A stretch of 7,230 bases of DNA from a bacterium (lineage in GTDB: Bacteria; Margulisbacteria; Marinamargulisbacteria; SXXA01): assembly GCA_010027915.1 (NCBI GenBank), contig RGUG01000064.1:1-7230 (forward strand). The letters are read 5' to 3'. This document shows positions 6,300-7,230 of this stretch, in pieces (positions within the stretch are counted from its first letter, which is position 1; each line of letters starts with the position of its first letter). Both the position numbers and the translations under genes were made by a program. The notes beneath the pieces are model-generated. The model was given only the letters and a program-made list of their open reading frames with translations. It ran no database searches and was not told the origin of the DNA.

Positions 6300-6325
6300 T
6301 CAATGAATGGATAAAAATGGATACA
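6274..6325. repeat. 13-bp perfect inverted repeat across the M50 stop codon
   Basis: Bases 6274-6286 (TGTATCCATTTTT) are exactly complementary to 6313-6325 (AAAAATGGATACA), enclosing a 26-base loop that contains the TGA stop. The loop could form a smaller TCAT/ATGA hairpin (6294-6297 with 6303-6306). No T-run follows the right arm, so it does not look like an intrinsic terminator. The octamer AATGGATA occurs twice (6306-6313, 6316-6323), giving the left arm two possible partners. Confidence 0.6.
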
Positions 6326-6358
6326 ATTAATGAGGGTTAAGGATCGATCTTTCAAGCT
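6300..6358 (+). other. 59-base gap between the M50 gene and the surface protein gene
   Basis: This AT-rich gap holds the right arm of the inverted repeat, a TACAAT -10-like box (6322-6327) without a good -35, and an AAGGA (6339-6343). An in-frame stop at 6338 fixes the ATG at 6359 as the first start of the next gene. The AAGGA is 15 bases from it, longer than usual, so initiation may be weak or use an unusual codon upstream. Confidence 0.45.
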
Positions 6359-7230
6359 ATGAACAGGTTGCGTTGGGTTGTCTATCGTGGGGTTATGTGG
6401 GTGATCATCGTTGGTGGGATGGGGTGGGGTGCATCGCATTTGGTGGCCCAATGGTTGTCGGGGAATACCCCAACGAGTGTATCGATTCAAACCACGGTGA
6501 CGGGCCCCACGGGCCCTGTCAATGGGGTGTATCCGATTACGGTTCAATTGTATGAGGGCAATGTGGACAGCCCCGAATACATGGTGGGTAACCCCCTTAC
6601 CTTTGAGAGCGTGCGTTTTGTTGGCGGGTTGGTGAGCTTGGTATTGGATATTCAAAGCATGGTAACCCAGTTGGCGTTTGCCAATTTGCGTGATCCTTAT
6701 ATTAAACTCATGGTCAACAATGATGCCGTCTTTGTTCCGTTGTATGCGGTCCCTTATTCGATTCAATCCCGTACGGCTGATATGGCCAAACGGGTGGCAG
6801 CGTCGGGCATTACGGGTGTGTTTTCCAATTTCTTGGTCAATAATTCGCTCATGGTAGGGCCGGCTATCAAGCCCTATTTTAGGGTGAGTGAGGGGCAAGT
6901 GGGTATTAACGTGTCCAATATTTTGCCAGCGGCTACTTTGGATGTGGGGGGGATTGTTAATGCGACGGGTTATCGGGTGGATGGGGAAGAAATTGATGTG
7001 GCGTTATTGTGGTCTAAAACGCCTGGTAACCCCAAAAGCATTTATTATGATGGGGGGATTGATGGGTATGTTGGGATTGGACTGACCCAACCGCGCTATA
7101 TGTTGGATGTGCAAGGCACGGTCAATGCGTCGGCGTATACGGTGAATAATGTGCCGTTGGAGCAATACTTGCAAGGTGTGTTGGCCTGGAGTCAAGAAGG
7201 GGGTCGCATTTATCGGTTGGGGGATGTGGG
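6359..7230 (+). CDS. Exported surface repeat protein, tail-fibre-like (5' part, runs off the edge)
   Basis: No stop occurs from ATG 6359 to the window end, giving 290 codons of an incomplete gene. Residues 1-34 form a basic, strongly hydrophobic leader (R3, R5, R10, then a V/I/G/W-rich core), a signal peptide or anchor. Next comes a beta-rich domain (about 37-131) starting after a collagen-like GPTGPV and ending in PYSIQSRTADMAKRV (132-146). This resembles the domain of many predicted bacterial surface proteins that ends in a PYA-x-x-A-x-x-AD-type motif. From 172 the protein has 56-residue repeats built on VGIG-x-x-x-P-x-x-x-LDV-x-G-x-V-N-A, the motif of tail-fibre-like proteins that often end in an S74-type intramolecular chaperone; that end would lie outside the window. 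Function is unknown; adhesion or surface display is inference. It follows the M50 gene after 59 bases and may have its own promoter. Confidence 0.85.
   Translation, partial: MNRLRWVVYRGVMWVIIVGGMGWGASHLVAQWLSGNTPTSVSIQTTVTGPTGPVNGVYPITVQLYEGNVDSPEYMVGNPLTFESVRFVGGLVSLVLDIQSMVTQLAFANLRDPYIKLMVNNDAVFVPLYAVPYSIQSRTADMAKRVAASGITGVFSNFLVNNSLMVGPAIKPYFRVSEGQVGINVSNILPAATLDVGGIVNATGYRVDGEEIDVALLWSKTPGNPKSIYYDGGIDGYVGIGLTQPRYMLDVQGTVNASAYTVNNVPLEQYLQGVLAWSQEGGRIYRLGDV
6872..7207 (+). repeat. Two tandem 168-bp units coding a 56-residue repeat, third begun
   Basis: Unit 1 is 6872-7039 (residues 172-227), unit 2 is 7040-7207 (228-283), and a third begins at 7208. Shared positions: Y near the start, VGI (181 and 238), LDV-x-G (194 and 249), VNA (about 201 and 256), a Y-x-V strand, and Trp at 218 and 277. 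The units open with PYFRVSEG, IYYDGGID and IYRLGDVG. The DNA of the two units has diverged clearly while the protein pattern is kept, suggesting an old duplication under selection. Confidence 0.75.

Noticed and set aside
6274..6325. Rho-independent terminator or dif site at the inverted repeat
   Set aside because: No T-run follows the stem, and the arms and spacer do not resemble the 11-bp arms with a 6-8 bp centre of known dif sites.
6500..6516. Direct repeat of ACGGGCCC
   Set aside because: It simply encodes the short GPTGP stretch of the surface protein and shows no wider repeat structure.
6197..6898. Minus-strand open frame of 233 codons opposite the surface protein gene
   Set aside because: The + strand frame has a leader, a motif-ended domain and in-frame repeats; the minus frame shows only low-complexity His/Arg/Asn/Pro composition.

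Overview
This is a bacterial housekeeping region in which every gene I can support lies on the + strand. The evidence is a bacterial S15 gene followed by a KH/S1-containing polynucleotide phosphorylase (the classic rpsO-pnp pair), Shine-Dalgarno-led genes, and a tight chain of overlapping genes. The order Nudix hydrolase, Xer recombinase, M50 protease resembles clusters known from Clostridia-like bacteria. The archaeal-type phosphoglycerate mutase and the repeat-rich surface protein at the right edge occur in many phyla, including uncultivated ones. I cannot name the phylum. The + strand is strikingly rich in G and T (a hand count of bases 6361-6420 gives 25 G, 21 T, 8 A, 6 C), which fits a strongly skewed replichore read co-directionally.

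Layout: (1) 1-815, 3' part of an archaeal-type cofactor-independent phosphoglycerate mutase, cut by the left edge. (2) 899-1171, rpsO. (3) 1172-1418, a 247-base gap with possible alternative RNA hairpins and a candidate promoter. (4) 1419-3515, pnp, starting at an internal ATG rather than at the first ATG of the open frame. (5) 3520-4380, an exported SxxK serine hydrolase of the class A beta-lactamase fold that appears to lack the deacylating Glu. (6) 4373-4897, an ADP-ribose-pyrophosphatase-like Nudix hydrolase. (7) 4882-5703, a XerC/XerD-type tyrosine recombinase with all catalytic residues. (8) 5685-6299, a short site-2-protease (M50) membrane protein. (9) 6359-7230, the start of an exported surface protein with exact 56-residue repeats, running off the right edge.

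Genes 4 to 8 are separated by 4 bases or overlap by 8, 16 and 19 bases, so they probably form one translationally coupled operon joining RNA turnover, a cell-wall-type hydrolase, nucleotide sanitation, site-specific recombination and intramembrane proteolysis. A 13-bp inverted repeat spans the end of the M50 gene and separates this operon from the surface-protein gene. I see no CRISPR, tRNA, rRNA, insertion sequence or defence system. The least ordinary parts are the right-edge repeat protein, the inverted repeat before it and the pnp leader.
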